Positions 1-10,827 of a stretch of DNA of 64,000 nt are shown here, in pieces; the stretch's first letter is position 1; the number at the start of each line of letters is the position of its first letter. The stretch is from assembly GCA_015680685.1 (NCBI GenBank), contig MNCI01004656.1:1952084-2016083 (forward strand). Reading direction: 5' to 3'. The notes beneath the pieces are model-generated. The model was not told where the DNA came from, made no database searches, and saw only the letters and a program-made list of their open reading frames with translations. Made by a program: the position numbers and the translations under genes. Source of the DNA: Gnetum montanum (lineage: Eukaryota > Streptophyta > Gnetopsida > Gnetales > Gnetaceae).

Positions 1-642
1 GCCTTTGGACTTTGCTGAATTCATGTTTGGCACACTTCTACTATTTTTTCATTGTTGCTATGCTGTGCTATGCTATGTAGCATACCACAGCGTAGTAGCC
101 AGCATGTCATGCTTCCTTGTTTAATTCACCATTTTCTAGAAAGAAATGTTTTTTGAGGCTTAAGGCTAAGTGGGGCAAGATGGGCTTTTCTGTTCTTCCT
201 TTACTACACTATGCTATGCTGCATAGTGTAGCACCTTGTGTTAGCTGAAACCTGACTTGTCTTGTAAAGATTTTTTCAACTTGCACTTGAATGCTTGAAC
301 GGTTATTTTTCAAAGCTTGCTACGCTGCATAGCGTAGCGTAGCATAGCAAACTTCTTCACTAGAAAACTTGCTGAACTATTTTGCTCATCCCAAACACTT
401 TCAACAACTCCTAGCATGGTCTCTAGGTAGACTGTCAATTGGGTCAATTGTCCAGTTGGGCAGGCTAGAGAGTCCAATGGGCCCATCACCCGTGGAGATA
501 GAAAACTTGCCAGACTGGATAGTCCATCCTCAATGCCTATACTTTCCTATCAAACCATCATGATGTTGCACTTGTGGAAGTCCTTGACTAAATTCCAAGA
601 CTCTGTTGAAGCATGAGAGTCCTAAAATTTTATGGTGTTTCA
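1..642 (-). repeat. LTR (partial) of a Tat-family Ty3/gypsy element, inserted in element 0 gag
   Basis: Read on the minus strand, this stretch starts at 642 with TGAAACACCATAAAATTTT, close to the solo LTR start at 30594. It then runs leftward with clear similarity to that LTR, including the block around 420-480 and the hairpin-rich part at 50-350 built of GCTACGC/GCGTAGC arms. Its left end is outside the window, so it may be a solo LTR or the edge of a full element. It interrupts the zinc-knuckle part of the gag to its right, which shows a nested insertion. The expected duplicate of the target bases 643-647 would be left of the window. Confidence 0.8.
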
Positions 643-2834
643 GTGGTAATAGCAAAACTAGTCCAACCTAAAATGCTTTGGAAAAAGGGGCTCATTTGGT
701 GCCACTGAGGTGGGGATTCTAAGTATTTTGCAATACCTATCATGCCTTTTATGGATATCCTCAGACATTTTATTATATTGGATGCACCTAGCTTTGAATA
801 GTTGATCCATCAGTTTTAATGGTCTCAGCGGCAATGGGGTGTATTTGGAGCAATCCTTACACTTGAAACTAGACCTTTGGCCATCTTTCTTTGTGGCTAC
901 TACACATGTAGGGGGATTGGTAGCCTTGATGCTAGGCAACTTTGTTGTTAGCTAGGCCTTTGGGTGGTCTAGGCATGGGTTCCAATTTGGTTTTTTTGGT
1001 CTCTTTGGCCATATTTTCCATGGTTGTAATTTACTTCCCCTTATACTTGTCTTTTTTGGCATGCAAGTTTTTATAGGCCATGTAGGTTTGCTCCTTACTA
1101 GCTTCGACTACATCCTGTATGCTCTTAGTCTAGGCAAAGGCCTAGCTTAGGGACTATAGTTCCAAGTAGTTTTGACTTGATGAAGCTGTTAACTACATCC
1201 TTGAAGATGGCTTGAAGGTATATCTTAGTTATTGGCTCTCAAATTTCATTCAATGAGGTGCTCCAACATTGGATAAATTTCTACACAGGCTCTAGGTGGC
1301 CTTGGTTGACTTGCATCAACTAGTCTGAGATCACTTCTAGCTTCAAGTTGTACTTGAAGTGTGTCATGATCTAGCTTAAGAGGTCTTATAGAGAGGAGAT
1401 GGAGCCTCTAGGTAGTGCATGGTACCATTCTAAGGCTTTGCATGTTAATGAGATGGAAAACATGTGCATAATGGCATGTAGCCAAGCTTGTAGTAGCAAG
1501 CACTTGGACCTGAATGTTACCAGATGTGTGTTGTAGTGCCCAACATCATTATACTTAGTGAATTGGGCTAGTGGAACCCTAGCTGGTAGAGTTAGTGGAA
1601 AGATAGAAAGGCTTATCAAATTATCCTAATAGAAGTCCACTACTTGAATTATTTCAGAGGAGGCAGCCTTGAGCTGCTTCACCTCTTTTGTCAAGGTTTG
1701 GATCAGTTGGAATGCCTGATTCAAGTTCTAGGATGTTCCACCAGGTTGTGCTAGTCATGCCATCTGCTATGCTAGTTGTGTGGCCCATAACATAATTTTA
1801 GGTTGTGGGACCATGTGAGGTGCTTGTTACATTGGTTGTGTTATGGGCATCGTGAGTAGGGCAATCCATGCATGTGTGGGTTTGGCCAACATTAAGGGTG
1901 CCAAGAAAAGATGCAGGACATAGGTTGCTTAAGTCATTTGGGGCTTGGACATGGACCCTATGTGAACATATGGCTAGGTTGACATGGTTGCCACTAGCAA
2001 GAATGGTAGAGCAAGTTGAGATGAAGTCACAAAGGGCAAGTGAAAAGGAGCTGTTACATCATAATGCATGTATTGCATGTAGTGAGTTGTCACTACCGAC
2101 ATAGATCTAAGCCTAATGGAGTGGGAAGGTGATGCTGATGTTATGACCATTTCTAGGAGGACAAGTGAACTAATCTGAGAAGGAGCTAGAGTAGGGATCA
2201 TTTTTTGGAAGATGGTGGAAAAAGGAGGTTCATGTTTGGAATGAGCTTCAAGCTCATCCACTTCCTCCTGTAAGGCTTCTTCATAGTTAGTCCCTACATC
2301 ATACTAACCTACTAGAATGAGCTAGGATAACAATCAGTCATGAGACTCTATGAGTGGGATGATGTCAATGAGAAAGGGATATACTCCCATCTATCCCTAT
2401 GGATTAGCTCAAAGTCCCATTTTTCCTCAATGTCAAGGTGCTCTATAGGTAATCCTCTTGGATCTTTGCACATATGAAGTTATATTGCTCATTGCTGAGC
2501 ATGACATACTCTTCATTTTGGCTATGTAGCATAAGGGATTTCCTTGGCCCAACCATTATGAGACTTGGAGAGTTGTCACTCCTAGTCTCTTGTTGGATAT
2601 GCATGATCTCAAGTTTTTTTGAAATTGATGTTCAATATCGATCCAGATTCATGGTTGTAGATCAAGTTGTAAAAGGAAACTATAGAGGTTGTTGCCTACA
2701 TAATACGATGGACCAAGCTGAAACTAACTCTATTTTGGCTAATATTGCTGACTACAATCTCCACTATGAATAGATAACTATGCTATCTACCTTGACTATG
2801 CTCTCCATTGCAAAGGGCCAACTACACTAGAACA
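643..2834 (-). pseudogene. Decayed gag of element 0 (Tat-family Ty3/gypsy)
   Basis: Minus-strand fragments match the gag of element 1. At 1386-1619 the piece with the FTKYN and TFRSKCLLLQ motifs corresponds to the core gag (retrotransposon gag domain). At 658-939 the piece with FKCKDCSKY, then APNEPLFPKHFRLD, corresponds to the region before the zinc knuckle. At 1974-2261 the MDELEAHSKH start corresponds to DDELEAQSEH of element 1. Stops and frameshifts break the frame. The reading continues through RLD-stop-FCYYH and is then cut at 643 by the next LTR. Gag would normally package element RNA. This copy cannot make a full protein. Protease, pol and the 3' LTR of this copy lie beyond the left end. 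Confidence 0.75.
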
Positions 2835-4281
2835 TGATGAAAAGGGCCAACATTGATAGCTAGAACATTGAGGGATTTAAGAGTGCACAGTTTTAATCCC
2901 AAGTTCAAGTGGGGGCCTATTAGAGGCAGAGACAAGGCATCCTGAATAGTCTTGTTGATTAAACAGGGACCTACTAGATGCAACTAGGATGCTAGATGTG
3001 ATAAGGCTATAGAATGGTTAGTCATGATGTTGATGTGAAATGATGCTAAGTGTTAGGTGATGTCAATGGTATTAATGGTGTTAGCGTGAATGAGCATAGT
3101 CAAGGGGTTTTAGTGAAAAATGATGATGCCAATGTGCTGGGACCACCACCCAAGTGTGATTATGCAATAATATGATAGAAAATGCATCTAAAATCTTGGA
3201 AAATGTCAGTAAAATGCTAAAAATGCAAAGGATGAAAGAGAGAGAGTGAAACACCATTGGTTGAGCATAGTTAACTTTAGAAGAGGTAAGAAGGTACGTG
3301 GTATACAATAGGCATAATGGACAATGCAGTCATAGTCTTGAGAGTGTTTGGTCATGAATATTGATGATCTGCTATGGTGTCTATGCTTACTAGATTAGTT
3401 TCCATGATGTGCGGTGGATTGCAGTGTCTATGATAATATGCAACTTTGCATCTCTCTGGTTCACTAGGATTCCTTGGATTTTTGTCTACCCAAAATGCCA
3501 AAATGCCAACTTTTCAAATTTGCCAACCCAAATTTTTTTACTAACCCTTCAAATTTTTCCAACCTTGGAAACATAGAGGGTTAATCTATTTATAGGGCTA
3601 GGTTTAGTGTGAAATGTGGAGAGACTGCCACATGACAAAGGGAATGGTTGGGACTATGCTATCACCCAACTACACTCTCCACTGAGGGTAGAAGTGTTGT
3701 GCTTTGCTATGCTTAGTTAGACTTTTTGAAGCTAAGAGACTATGAATACAGTACCAACTACATGTTTTTGTGCTAAGAGGACTACAATGTACCTAAAAAA
3801 ATGCAACTTTGAAGACTATGCTTCAAGACTATGCTCTCCATGGGGAAAGAGCATAGTTACAATTTGGGGAGAAAAAGGGGATACAACAAAAATGCATTTT
3901 GCTAACTATACTTACTGGAGGTGAGTTGGACTTGAGCTGAGTGTTCATGCTATGTTGTCAAGGATGTTGGAGGTTGTTCTGGCTGAGTATGCTTAACTAC
4001 ACTCTCGACTATGGGAGAGCATAGTCCCATACCTAGAAAAACTTTTGCAAAACACAGAGGCTGACTACGCTTAATTGGGGATGAGTGTAGTCCTAGCACT
4101 TGTCAAAACTTGTAGAAGCTAGCTTCTAGTTGACTATGCTTAACTATGCTTTGGGGCAATGGATAGTATAGTCTCGACACTTAGAGAGAATATAGCCAAA
4201 ACTGTGCCTTAATGCTAACTAAACTTGACTACACTTTGGGGTAGTGGAGAGCATAGTCATAGCACTTAGAAAATTTTTCCA
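2835..4281 (-). repeat. 5' LTR of element 0 (minus strand)
   Basis: Placed by comparison with the LTRs of elements 1 and 3. On the minus strand it ends at 2835 with CATCA, after the shared block GGATTAAAACTGTG and the CCCTG..CAGGA segment. It probably begins at 4281 with TGGAAAAATTTT. The usual start TGAAACACC is not present, so the outer edge rests on where homology to R2 copy B starts, just to the right. The length of about 1447 bp fits the other LTRs. The U3 part (3650-4260) is rich in palindromes of the ACTATGCTCT/AGAGCATAGT type. A TATA box lies at 3587-3594. Confidence 0.7.
3587..3594 (-). promoter_or_regulatory. TATA box of the element 0 LTR
   Basis: Minus-strand TATAAATA, at the same relative place as the TATAAATA/TATAAATAT boxes of the other LTRs in the window. 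Transcription would run leftward into gag. Confidence 0.6.
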
Positions 4282-4827
4282 ATCTTTGATATGCAAATCT
4301 GGCTATGTTGACTACTAGATAATCATGGTTTTAACTAGAGAAGCAAGTGGCTAGCTTGTACTTGTTGTATGAGGTGGAATTTTAGTACCATAAGCACAGT
4401 AAGCAAAATCTTTCAATGGTAAACATGGAACCCAAGGTTCTTACGGAGAAGTTTGCTGATCAAATATTAACTTCCAAGAACCTAGCCAAGAGGATGAATG
4501 ACTACCAAGAGCTAAAAAATGCACTTAGATTGTTTGATATCAAACATAACCAATTTGCTGATTAGTTTTTCAATGTGAAGAGGTTGTTTATTGTAATGCC
4601 TTGTCCATAGAATATGCCCATTCTAGCCCACATTGGTAATGTTGCATGGACTATGAATGATCCATGGAGTAAGGAGGAGGAGATGAAGGTATTGTTGGAT
4701 GCCTTTTGCCTTTTTTCCTTTCACTGAAAGTGGTATCAACAGTAGGATAGCCATAGCTACCTCAACCATGGTGTGTGTCTGAAGCTAGAAAAGGTCCTTT
4801 GAAGCCTTAGGAACCTCCACTGCCTAG
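4282..4827 (+). pseudogene. Repeat family R2, copy A, left part: 3' end of an unknown ORF
   Basis: This segment matches 45885-46430 (R2 copy B) along its length. The same forward frame is shared: a stretch with KRMNDYQE at about 4490, then HIGNV, NDPWSK and LLDAF. In both copies the frame is broken by stops, several being TAG where a Gln codon would fit. I do not recognise the protein; it looks hydrophilic. In copy A it is bounded on the left by element 0 and on the right by element 1, which inserted near the end of this ORF. Conservation of the frame between two diverged copies suggests it once encoded a repeat-borne protein. Confidence 0.55.
4823..4827. repeat. Target site duplication CCTAG, left copy
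   Basis: CCTAG directly precedes the 5' LTR of element 1 and is repeated at 21804-21808 directly after the 3' LTR. Five bp is the usual duplication size for Ty3/gypsy integration. Confidence 0.9.
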
Positions 4828-5087
4828 TGAAACACCGTGAAAATTGTGAGTCGGCCTCAGGCAAAGATTCGTAATTCAGGCAAGAGCACGCATCAGCTGC
4901 TAATCAAAGACAAGTTTACGCTCTGTTACGCGCGGAAGTGTAACGAGCCTCAAAATAGTCAAGGACAAAAATCCAGAGAAGAGCAACAATTCAGAGCCTT
5001 TCTTTTGGCATACGGTCAATTTATCTTACGCACGTACGCAACGTTGTGTATCCAAGCGTAACGCATCGCTAGGTTGGAACGTTGTTT

Positions 5088-5400
5088 ACGCTCATTACGC
5101 ATAGCTGCGTAAGGGAGCATAAAACAACTTGTATTCATTGTTTCATGTTTCTTTACACTCATTACACGCGGCTGTGTAAGAGAGCGTAAATAACCTGCAC
5201 TAATTATTTCATGTTACGATATGCTCATTACGTGCGGCTGCGTAAGCAAGCGTACATAACTTGTATATATTACGCTCATATATGCAACGCAACGTGAATG
5301 AGCGTAATATAGCTCAAAGAAAGTTGAAACATGCCAAATGCACATCTATTTTTTATATGCACAATACGCAAGCAAGCGTATTGTGCGTAGTCACAGCTTG
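5088..5400. repeat. U3 hairpin array with TTACGC/GCGTAA arms
   Basis: At least three units pair as TTTACGCTC with GAGCGTAAA and enclose a second small stem TTACGC/GCGTAA. They are followed by TTACGCTC..GAGCGTAA and by CACAATACGC..GCGTATTGTGCGT. The units are separated by AT-rich linkers such as TTGTATTCATTGTTTCATG. The array lies directly upstream of the TATA box and is kept in the 3' LTR (20618-20935). Possible roles are an enhancer with binding sites for a dimeric protein, or a structured DNA/RNA element. The role is inferred only from position and symmetry. Confidence 0.75.
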
Positions 5401-5480
5401 ACATAAAATGATCAACAGTACCTGAAACATTCGACGCACACATCATCGGGATTGTGCCTTTTTCACAGGACATCGCAGCT

Positions 5481-5489
5481 TATAAATAT
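5481..5489 (+). promoter_or_regulatory. TATA box of the element 1 5' LTR
   Basis: TATAAATAT at the U3/R side of the LTR, matched by 21012-21020 in the 3' LTR. Transcription of the element should begin some 25-35 bp downstream, near 5510-5525. Confidence 0.7.
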
Positions 5490-6103
5490 CCCGGTGGACA
5501 AAGATACAAGGGTTGGAAAAAATTCGGCAAGTTGGCAAGTAAGCGATACTTAGCACCTAGAGAAGGGATACAGAGAGCAGTGCTTGGACAATTCTTAACA
5601 GCATCTCCTTTCAGCAGGCATCAACAGCAAGGGCAATCATTCCTTTGGGGGAAAACACAACTTTCTCCATCAGCGGTCGTTGGCGGATCTGGGCAGAAGC
5701 TACCCAAAGCAAAGAAGCAGATCAAAGATTGTGAGATCATCCTAACGGTTTGCAGATTCTATTGGTCAGAAATAGTTGATCAATAGACGTCAGAGCTTGA
5801 CCTTCCTTGCATCTCATCCTTGGCCTACAAGGTAGATCGGATTTCTGCCTGGACAGTTTTCTTGTTGTTTTGTGCCTATCCCATATCAATTAGTCGAGAT
5901 CTCCCCATTGTAACGTAATATACAATACACACATTCTGCAAGTTAAGGCGTAGATCTTAAGGAACACACGTTGCTCTCGTATTGGCTGCTCCTTTTCACA
6001 CTATCGCTGTCGTTGTCACAATTCATCTAAACTGTTTTCGCCCCCTTTCGCGATTCACCGAATCACGCCGATCCATAGAACATTTGCATCGTTTTTACTG
6101 ATA

Positions 6104-6138
6104 GTAAGTCCCTGTCTGATCGACAAGACCGTTCAGGG
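6104..6138 (+). promoter_or_regulatory. U5 splice-donor-like GTAAGT and adjoining foldable block
   Basis: GTAAGT at 6104-6109 is followed by CCCTG (6110-6114) that can pair with CAGGG (6134-6138), and inside by GTCT/AGAC. The block is recognisable in every LTR whose U5 lies in the window. The solo LTR keeps both stems but has lost the GT of the donor. Element 3 keeps GTAAGT, but its outer pairing works only in a shifted register. A splice donor or a packaging/dimerisation signal are both possible; neither is proven. Confidence 0.4.
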
Positions 6139-6249
6139 CGCCGCAGATTCATTTTTTCCACCATTTCCCTCATGCGGATCCATGGTTAAAACTGTGTACA
6201 CGGAATTTTTGTTCAGTATTTCCAGCTGCCGACATTTTCCGTCGTTACA

Positions 6250-6275
6250 GTTTTCTGGCACTAGAAGGAGGCCTC
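6250..6275 (+). other. Probable primer-binding region after the 5' LTR
   Basis: Directly after the LTR end comes GTTTTCTGGCACTAGAAGGA. Element 3 has GTTTTCTAGCACTGGAAGGA at the same place (50021). A primer site usually starts with TGG, complementary to the CCA end of a tRNA; TGG occurs here at 6256. I cannot assign the tRNA with confidence. Confidence 0.45.
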
Positions 6276-6494
6276 TTAGGATCCGATCCATCTTTTTTGG
6301 GTGGCCCTATTAGCGATCTATACCCTAAATTGTAACCGTAATACCTCCAAGGAAGCTTACGATAAGACGCGTGGTGTAGATCGGTCTCAGGAACAATTCC
6401 TTTGGAATCCTACAGGGTAAAAAGCCTATTTGTGATCTTATCGCCAGCTATCTTTTAGATCCAGTTAGTAGTCACTGTTAATCACCTTGATCAA

Positions 6495-8906
6495 ATGGAT
6501 GCCTTTTACACAACCACAAGCTCCATGGTCCCTTTCAATTTGGGTACCACGTCTGGGAACCCTATCGTTGTCACCGGACCGGTGCCGGGTGCAGCGGGAT
6601 CATCGCGTCGATCACTGAGACTGCAGGGGAAAGGTCCCGCGTTTACCGCCATAACCCTTGAAGAATATAATTTCATTTGCATCAAGATCCAAGAAAAATT
6701 GGCTCTCAGACGAGCTGAGCTTAATGCAAAATGCAATTTTGAGATGATTCACCGAGGGGGTTACAATTTCAAACCAACAACATATGACATTATTCCTATG
6801 ACTGAACAGCAACATGAAATCATAACGCAGCTGGTCATGGCCAAGAGCCAGGATGCACAGGCCATGATGGAGCCCCAGAATGGGGAGGAAGCAGATGATG
6901 AACTTGAGGCCCAGTCCGAGCACTCATTTCATACTCTCAGCCCCCATACTTACTCAGATCCATCATTCCCGACCAACGGAGGGGCAGATCCTCTGAACCT
7001 GACCATGACCACCCAGACACATATCCCCGTCATCCCACAAGCCATTGTACAGCCATCCAGGCTACACATATAGATACCACACAATAATGCGGGGGCGGCT
7101 TCATCACACCGAGTACTCAGCATCCCGGTGGTGGTTCCCGCGACCACCGCACCCTACTTCATCCCGCAAGTACAACCCCACACCATATCAACGATGCGCC
7201 CGGTGCAGACATTCACATTTCCACCCCCCCCAACTCAGCAAACCACCGCAGCTGTTCAGCTGCCATACATTCCACAGCCTGCTGCAAGTCAGTGGGTCAA
7301 CCCTACAGCCCAACATACCTAGTCGGCTGTATACGGTGCGCAGCCATCGGGCGCACCTGTAACTCAGGTTCCGCAGGTGGTCCCGAAGCATACCTATTAT
7401 TATCCGGTGCAACCGGCGGTGCCTAACCTCTCATCTCAGACCGGTAGGTGGTGGTCTTCACAGGCCCCCTTGCCTGTAGGAATTCCTGCCCCTCCAGTGG
7501 CTAGCCAACCTCTCCCTTCCTTTTCCTTTCCTAGCGTAGCCCTCCCAGTTCAACCTCCCATGCCTACTACACAGGCACCCCAGTCAATGGGCCTTGATCA
7601 GGCCTTCCAACTTATACAGACTCTCACTAAGGAGGTCCGATGCCTTAAAGCCGCTGGTTCTGACACCATTCTGATCATGGACTTCTATCAGGATGATCCG
7701 ATCAGTCTAGCGGTCCCCATGCTGTCATTTCCGCCAGGGATGTCCCTACCGCATTTTACCAAGTATAATGGGGAGGGAGACCCAAATGCTCATTTGGCCA
7801 CCTTTCGCTCTGAGTCCTTGTTATTACAACAATGGCCCCATACAATCATCCGAGTCTTTGCAATGACCTTGATAGGGAAAGCTTTTGACTGGTATCGAGC
7901 CCTCCCACATTCTTCCATCTCAACCCTGGAGGAGCTGCTGACTCAATTTGTGACCCGCTTCAAATACAACCTGAAGCCGGAAGTCATCTTGGATCAGCTC
8001 ATGGGGGTGAAACAAGACCCGCTTGAGCCATTCCAAAAGTTTATACAGCACTGGAACACTACTTTGAATGAGATCCACGAGCCAATCGTGGATTCATATA
8101 TGCTGGCTATATTCAAAGGAGCAGTAAATGACTTTATTAAGTCAAAGCTGTATTACCTTTCTCCTAGCAATTTATATCAGGCCTTCGCTCAAGTTAGGAG
8201 CATCCAAGATGCTGCGGAGGCCAGCAAAGGACCGACGTATGTCGCCTATAGAAATGCCCACAACAAGGCCAAAGACAAAGGTAAGGTGGCAACAACAATA
8301 GTAGCCTCACTGACTGAAAGTGTGAAGAACAAGAGCAAGAAGGCATCCACAACCTCGCCCAAGGCTCCAGCTGGCGCTAGCACCAGTCAAGACACAGCTA
8401 CCCCTGAAGGGCCCTCTCAGCCAAAACCAAACTTTGAGCTTAAAGACTGCTCAAAGTACGTGGCCTTGCCTATGAAGCATTCTGAACTGTTGAGATAACT
8501 GTTGGTGGCAGGATACCTTCAACCTAAGAAGGTATCCGAGGAAGCTCTGAAGCATCACAGACGCCACTGTAAATTACTGAAGGATCCTTCGCTAGCCTTG
8601 CCTAATGAGCCATCAGTTTTGAAGTCTTTCAGGCTAGATCGCTTCTGTGACTATCACCAGCTGTGTGGTCACGACACAGATTACTGCTGCGCGTTGAAGG
8701 ACGATATTCAACGCATGATCAATGAAGATCATCTAAAGCTAGACAACAGTAATCCAACACACCCCAAAAACCAAACATTGCATGTATACAAGGATCCGTT
8801 AAACGCAAACAATGCCAATTATACAATCAATGTGGTGAGTATGGACAACGAGCGGAAGGAACCACCAAGACAACCTTTTGTCTTACGTATGCCCATCAGC
8901 TCATAG
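6495..8906 (+). pseudogene. gag: gag of element 1 (interrupted)
   Basis: One forward frame from ATG 6495 encodes the capsid/nucleocapsid precursor. The N-terminal part (6495-7073) has the SSRRSLRLQGKG stretch, also seen in element 3 as PHRSLRIQNQEPEG. A Pro/Gln-rich linker follows (7074-7600). The core gag domain (about 7670-8240) contains DPISLAVPMLSF, HFTKYNGEGDPNAHL and DWYRALPHSSIS. A Lys/Ser/Ala-rich stretch follows (8260-8430), then the knuckle FCDYHQLCGHDTDYC (about 8643-8687), a C-x5-C-G-H-x4-C variant. In-frame stops are at 7071 (TAG), 7320 (TAG), 8496 (TAA) and 8904 (TAG); the frame otherwise continues into protease. The protein would package the element RNA in the cytoplasm. As it stands it is a pseudogene. 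Confidence 0.88.
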
Positions 8907-10271
8907 AGAGGGCCAACCACTTCATCGGTAGCCAGTGGAATCTCGAGGCCGCCTTTCATTATACGGGCGCCTTCTCAAACTCATCCTCAGTCACATGGCA
9001 ATGGTCAAGTCGTGGCTTCGTCCACGCCTACACTCAGGGCGCCCTTTATTATCAGGGCACCAAAACAACAGGCTGCCCCTCTCACGCAGGGGTAAACCTC
9101 TAGGCAAACTAGCGAATCATCACCTCCCAAGCGAAAGGGAGAAGACATGTCAGTTAACGCAACAAGGAATCATTTTAAGCTCGGCTTCCCCAACCCTAGA
9201 CCCTTGGCCTCTGCGCCCTCGTCCCTACCTCAGAAATAGGACAAGAGCACAGGAGCACAGCCACCTCCTCTTGGCAAGAAAAAGAGTAACCCTTCGCCTG
9301 ACACCGTTCCACCTCGAGAGATCCATCTCTTGGGCTGAATGGAAGAGGATAAGGGCAACAAGCAACCCAGCCAAGAGAAGGGCCTCCTCGACACATTTAA
9401 GCAAGTCAAACAGGCTCTCAAGCAAAAGAACACAATGTTGAGCCTTTATGACCTGCTCATGACATCTTGGGAACACCGTGAGGCTATGGTACGCATGCTA
9501 ACATCCATATCGGTGGATGGCAGCTTGCCAGGAGAAGAGGAAGCGATACATGTTGTCATGTTTCATTCTAAAGCTGAACAGCCCAGGCCTACCTCGCTAA
9601 TCTTTCATGATGAATCTATCAAGGACGATCTAGACAAAGGTTAGGTGACAACTGAACCCATGTTCATCACCATTCGGGTCGGTCAATACCGAATCCGGAG
9701 AGTGCATGTGGACGATGGCGCAGCCACCAATGTCATTCCCTATTCCATCGTGGATAGGTTGGGACTGGTCGACCAAATCACCCCCACAACGAAGGTGTGT
9801 GTTAAATCATTCAATGGAGCACGGGTTCAAGTCAAGGGGACGGTGCGTATCGAGTTCGTGGTGGGAGATTAGTTCCCCATAGAAGCCACCTTTTTAGTCG
9901 TTGAGGAGATGCCAGGGTTTAACTTGATCTTGGGGAGGTCGTGGTTAGCCCAGCTGAGGGCGGTTTCATCACCGATACACCAAGAAATACACCTGCCCTA
10001 TGCTGAAGGGGATGTTATAATACGCGGTGATGAAATAACCCCCAGAACTGTTAATAACATCGAAGAAGAACAGGGTTCAGAGATAGAGATAGCTGACGAT
10101 CAGACCCATCTCCAAACCTCTCAACAAACTGACAACAATGATGATGGTCAAGCTTGGGCCAACCTACCATTTTCAGATGGTAGCGTAGAGGAGGCAAATC
10201 ACAAGTCCCCTCACCCTTACGCAGTGCCTAATGTAAAGGCCATCAAGAGACAACTGCGTATTACTAGTTGA
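8907..10271 (+). pseudogene. pro: Protease region of element 1 (same frame as gag, interrupted)
   Basis: This continues the gag frame. 8907-9336 is a Pro/Ser-rich linker with stops at 9093, 9238 and 9334. From 9339 comes MEEDKGNKQ and then LYDLLMTSWEHREAMVRML. The aspartic protease core follows: FITIRVGQYRIRRVHVDDGA with the catalytic D-D-G-A at about 9706-9720, and the C-terminal flap-side motif NLILGRSWL at about 9921-9947. TAG stops at 9642 and 9870 break it; the second is GD-stop-FP where element 3 has GDQFP. The acidic tail ends at 10271. The enzyme would cut the gag-pol polyprotein. The TAG just before the protease is also present in element 3. Confidence 0.85.
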
Positions 10272-10827
10272 GCAATGGTCTGTGCGTATAACATCATATC
10301 TTTGCAAATCATCGTGGCTTATAGTTAGCAATGTATTTTATTGCATTTCTATTTATGCTATATTTGTTTTCATCTTACGCTACATTTGCTTTCTATCTTT
10401 ATGCTTGTCATTTCTTACATTTTTATCGTACCTGTATTATTCACGCTTTCATCAATTTACGTATTCACGCAAAACTGTATTCTATCACATATTACGCAAA
10501 TGGCCCACAATGGCCTTAAACTAGTTATGCATTTGGCCCGCAACGGCCTTAAACTAGTCACCAGAAGTAAGCATTATCATCATTTACGCTTTCTTTACAT
10601 TACGTATGATGGCCCGCAATGGTCCTAAACTAGTCTCTAGGGTTCGCAGAATCGTATGACAGCCCGCGATGGCCTATCACCCGCACGTTATAGGTCAAAA
10701 CACAAAAGATGAAAGATAGATATATAATCGTCATCCAAAACATCCACCAAGTTTTATAACACATCTTTTCAGTCATGCGTAAAACGATATATCACTCAAC
10801 ATCAATAAAACTATGTGTAAATTACAA
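10272..10827. repeat. Spacer with TGGCC..TTAAACTAGT motif repeats
   Basis: Between the protease and the end of the antisense gene. About four copies of a unit like TGGCCCGCAATGGCCTTAAA occur at 10500-10680, the last two degenerate (TCCTAAACTAGT, then GATGGCC). Element 3 has similar units at 54134-54250. The motif resembles the TAAACTGG array after integrase. Open frames of about 80-95 codons here are AT-rich and low in complexity, and I do not consider them genes. Confidence 0.6.

Larger units (their letters stand above)
4828..6249 (+). repeat. 5' LTR of element 1
   Basis: A 1422-bp LTR from TGAAACACCGTGAAAATT to CGTCGTTACA, with its partner at 20359-21803. U3 contains a run of hairpins (5088-5400). 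The TATA box is at 5481-5489. The 3' part (U5) holds a GTAAGT splice-donor-like site at 6104, a block that can fold (6110-6138) and a stretch with GGATCC and TTAAAACTGTG that recurs in the other LTRs of the window. Confidence 0.92.

Noticed and set aside
5088-5400. CRISPR-like array
   Set aside because: The repeated units are palindromic hairpins in an LTR U3 with similar AT-rich linkers, not direct repeats with unique spacers, and the DNA is eukaryotic.
5454-5786. Open frame of 110 codons in the 5' LTR of element 1
   Set aside because: It spans the TATA box and transcription start region, and the 3' LTR copy is broken at about 61 codons. It is LTR sequence read by chance.
6250-6275. Assignment of the primer-binding site to a named tRNA
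   Set aside because: TGG is present but I could not match the next bases to a specific plant tRNA 3' end with confidence.
8935-9476. Forward and reverse frames around the gag-protease linker
   Set aside because: The gag frame, although stopped, continues through here and matches element 3. The other frames are low-complexity shadows.
10282-10628. Hydrophobic open frames (80-95 codons) after the protease
   Set aside because: They look like membrane segments only because the sequence is T-rich. They are not kept in element 3 and overlap the motif repeats.
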